Of a stretch of 64,000 nt of DNA, positions 63,019 through 64,000 are shown piece by piece. A program made the position numbers and the translations under genes. A model generated the notes under the pieces. That model searched no databases. It saw only the letters and a program-made list of their open reading frames with translations, and was not told the origin of the DNA. This DNA is from Candidatus Accumulibacter propinquus (lineage in GTDB: Bacteria; Pseudomonadota; Gammaproteobacteria; Burkholderiales; Rhodocyclaceae). The stretch lies in the NCBI GenBank assembly GCA_016714935.1, contig JADKBU010000003.1:124001-188000 (forward strand), given 5' to 3'. Numbering within the stretch: position 1 is the stretch's first letter; each line of letters begins with the position of its first letter.

Positions 63019-64000
63019 TTACATGAACTTGGTCCCGACATACCAGAAAAACGCCGCGACCAAACCCGCGGCAGGAATCGTCAGCACCCAGGCGACCATC
63101 AGATTCATGGTAATCGCCCAGCGCACCGCCTTGACGTCGGTCGCCGCGCCGACACCGATGATCGCGCCGGTGATGGTGTGCGTGGTCGACACCGGAATGC
63201 CGCCCAGCGTCGCCAGACCCAGCGTGATCGCACCACCCATCGAAGCGCACGAACCACTCACCGCATTGAGCTTGGTGATCTTGGTGCCCATCGTCTTGAC
63301 GATGCGCCAGCCACCCAGGTACGTTCCCCAGGCAATCGCGGCGTAGCACGAATAGATCACCCAGGACGGCAGGGTCGCCACGTCCTTGGTCGCCACCCCG
63401 GCAGTGATCATCAGCAGCCAGATGATGCCGATCGTCTTCTGCGCGTCGTTACCGCCGTGGCCCAGGCTGTACGCGGCAGCGGCGAACAACTGCCCGCCCT
63501 TGAAAAACTTCCCGGCCTGATACGGCGAGGTACCGCGGAATATCCAGGCCACCAGCACCATCAGCAAACCGCCGATGATTACCCCGACCAGCGGCGAAAT
63601 GATGATGAAAGCGAGAATCTTGCCGAAACCCTCCCAGACGATCGGCGCCCCCGAACCGGCCTTGGCCACCGTCGCTCCGACCAGGCCACCGACCAGTGCG
63701 TGCGACGACGACGAAGGAATGCCGTAGTACCAGGTGATGATGTTCCAGATCAGGGCTCCCATCAAGGCCCCGAAGATCACGTAATAATCGACGAAAGTCG
63801 GGTCGACGGTGCCCTTGCCGATCGTTGCCGCCACCTTGAGCTGAAACACCCACAAGGCGGCGAAGTTGAAGAACGCGGCGAACAGTACCGCCTGCTTGGG
63901 TGTCAGGGCGCCGGTTGCCACGATCGTCGAGATCGAGTTGGCACCATCATGAAACCCGTTCATGAAGTCGAACGCCAGCGCAATTGCGATCAGCAACGCC
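63019..64000 (-). CDS. pit: Inorganic phosphate transporter (Pit family), 5' end beyond window
   Basis: C-terminal 326 or so residues of a PiT symporter; the start lies right of the window. The first signature FDFMNGFHDGANSISTIVAT and the second AYSLGHGGNDAQKTIGIIWL are present, with IPSSSSHALVGGLVGATVAK and GIPVSTTHTITGAIIGVGAA. This NDA(Q/N) variant with HDGANSI is the group usually paired with a downstream DUF47 gene, as here. It shares little with the other Pit (59871-61133), so they are separate paralogues. The C-terminus ends FFWYVGTKFM. Confidence 0.92.
   Translation of the reverse strand, partial: ALLIAIALAFDFMNGFHDGANSISTIVATGALTPKQAVLFAAFFNFAALWVFQLKVAATIGKGTVDPTFVDYYVIFGALMGALIWNIITWYYGIPSSSSHALVGGLVGATVAKAGSGAPIVWEGFGKILAFIIISPLVGVIIGGLLMVLVAWIFRGTSPYQAGKFFKGGQLFAAAAYSLGHGGNDAQKTIGIIWLLMITAGVATKDVATLPSWVIYSCYAAIAWGTYLGGWRIVKTMGTKITKLNAVSGSCASMGGAITLGLATLGGIPVSTTHTITGAIIGVGAATDVKAVRWAITMNLMVAWVLTIPAAGLVAAFFWYVGTKFM

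Noticed and set aside
1..64000. CRISPR array, rRNA genes, prophage or integrase
   Set aside because: No regularly spaced direct repeats, rRNA sequence, phage structural genes or integrase were seen.

Overview
The window reads as a high-GC betaproteobacterial chromosome segment, most likely from the Rhodocyclales, and its gene set points to a polyphosphate-accumulating organism of the Candidatus Accumulibacter type. That placement is an inference from content: a PPK2 polyphosphate kinase, two separate Pit/DUF47 phosphate-transport modules, the polyhydroxyalkanoate genes phaB and phaR, a sodium-pumping methylmalonyl-CoA decarboxylase operon (propionyl-CoA metabolism) and the beta-proteobacterial gene orders rluD-pgeF beside bamD and gloB/methyltransferase/rnhA/dnaQ.

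Layout. 1-0.9 kb: the C-terminal part of a class V aminotransferase. 1.1-9.4 kb: a type I Wadjet (JetABCD) plasmid-defence operon split between jetA and jetB by a 1.6 kb insert holding a REP-associated tyrosine transposase and a divergent pair of tiny genes. 9.4-10.1 kb: truncated gene remnants. 10.1-13.4 kb: a tightly coupled patatin lipoprotein / exported protein / membrane protein operon. 13.5-20.7 kb: a CoA-disulfide-reductase-like flavoprotein with rhodanese domain, a DUF2252-SulP pair, an IS5-type remnant, a second patatin lipoprotein and a SYLF protein. 21-27.9 kb: PPK2 and a complete RND efflux operon. 28.3-33.5 kb: a fused ACP/acyl-AMP ligase/acyltransferase gene and RNase R, both cut by many frameshifts. 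33.5 kb: tRNA-Leu(CAG) with promoter and terminator. 34-37.7 kb: the decarboxylase operon. 37.8-39.3 kb: phaR and phaB. 39.7-53.8 kb: mostly housekeeping genes (pgeF, rluD, bamD, rmuC, gloB, rnhA, dnaQ) plus a Ser/Thr kinase-HDOD-GAF fusion, a giant AsmA-like/OmpA protein and a CheY-like regulator. 53.9-55.4 kb: small hypotheticals flanking an unexplained 0.7 kb non-coding stretch. 55.5-57.7 kb: an RlhA-like U32 protein and slyX. 57.7-64 kb: a metallophosphoesterase/P-loop pair and the two phosphate-transport modules, the last running off the right edge.

How the parts work together. The Pit/DUF47 modules import phosphate and PPK2 can interconvert polyphosphate and nucleotides. PhaB makes 3-hydroxyacyl-CoA precursors, PhaR senses polymer granules, and the decarboxylase links methylmalonyl-CoA to propionyl-CoA and a sodium gradient. 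This matches feast/famine carbon and phosphate storage. The accessory part is defence (Wadjet) and lipid- or envelope-acting genes (two patatins, the ligase/acyltransferase fusion, efflux).

A caution for every reader: many conserved genes contain single-base frameshifts, and in most of those examined the change is the gain or loss of one base in a run of identical bases. I treat these as probable sequence errors rather than real pseudogenes and give whole-gene spans. The cluster from 28.3 to 33.5 kb is especially dense.
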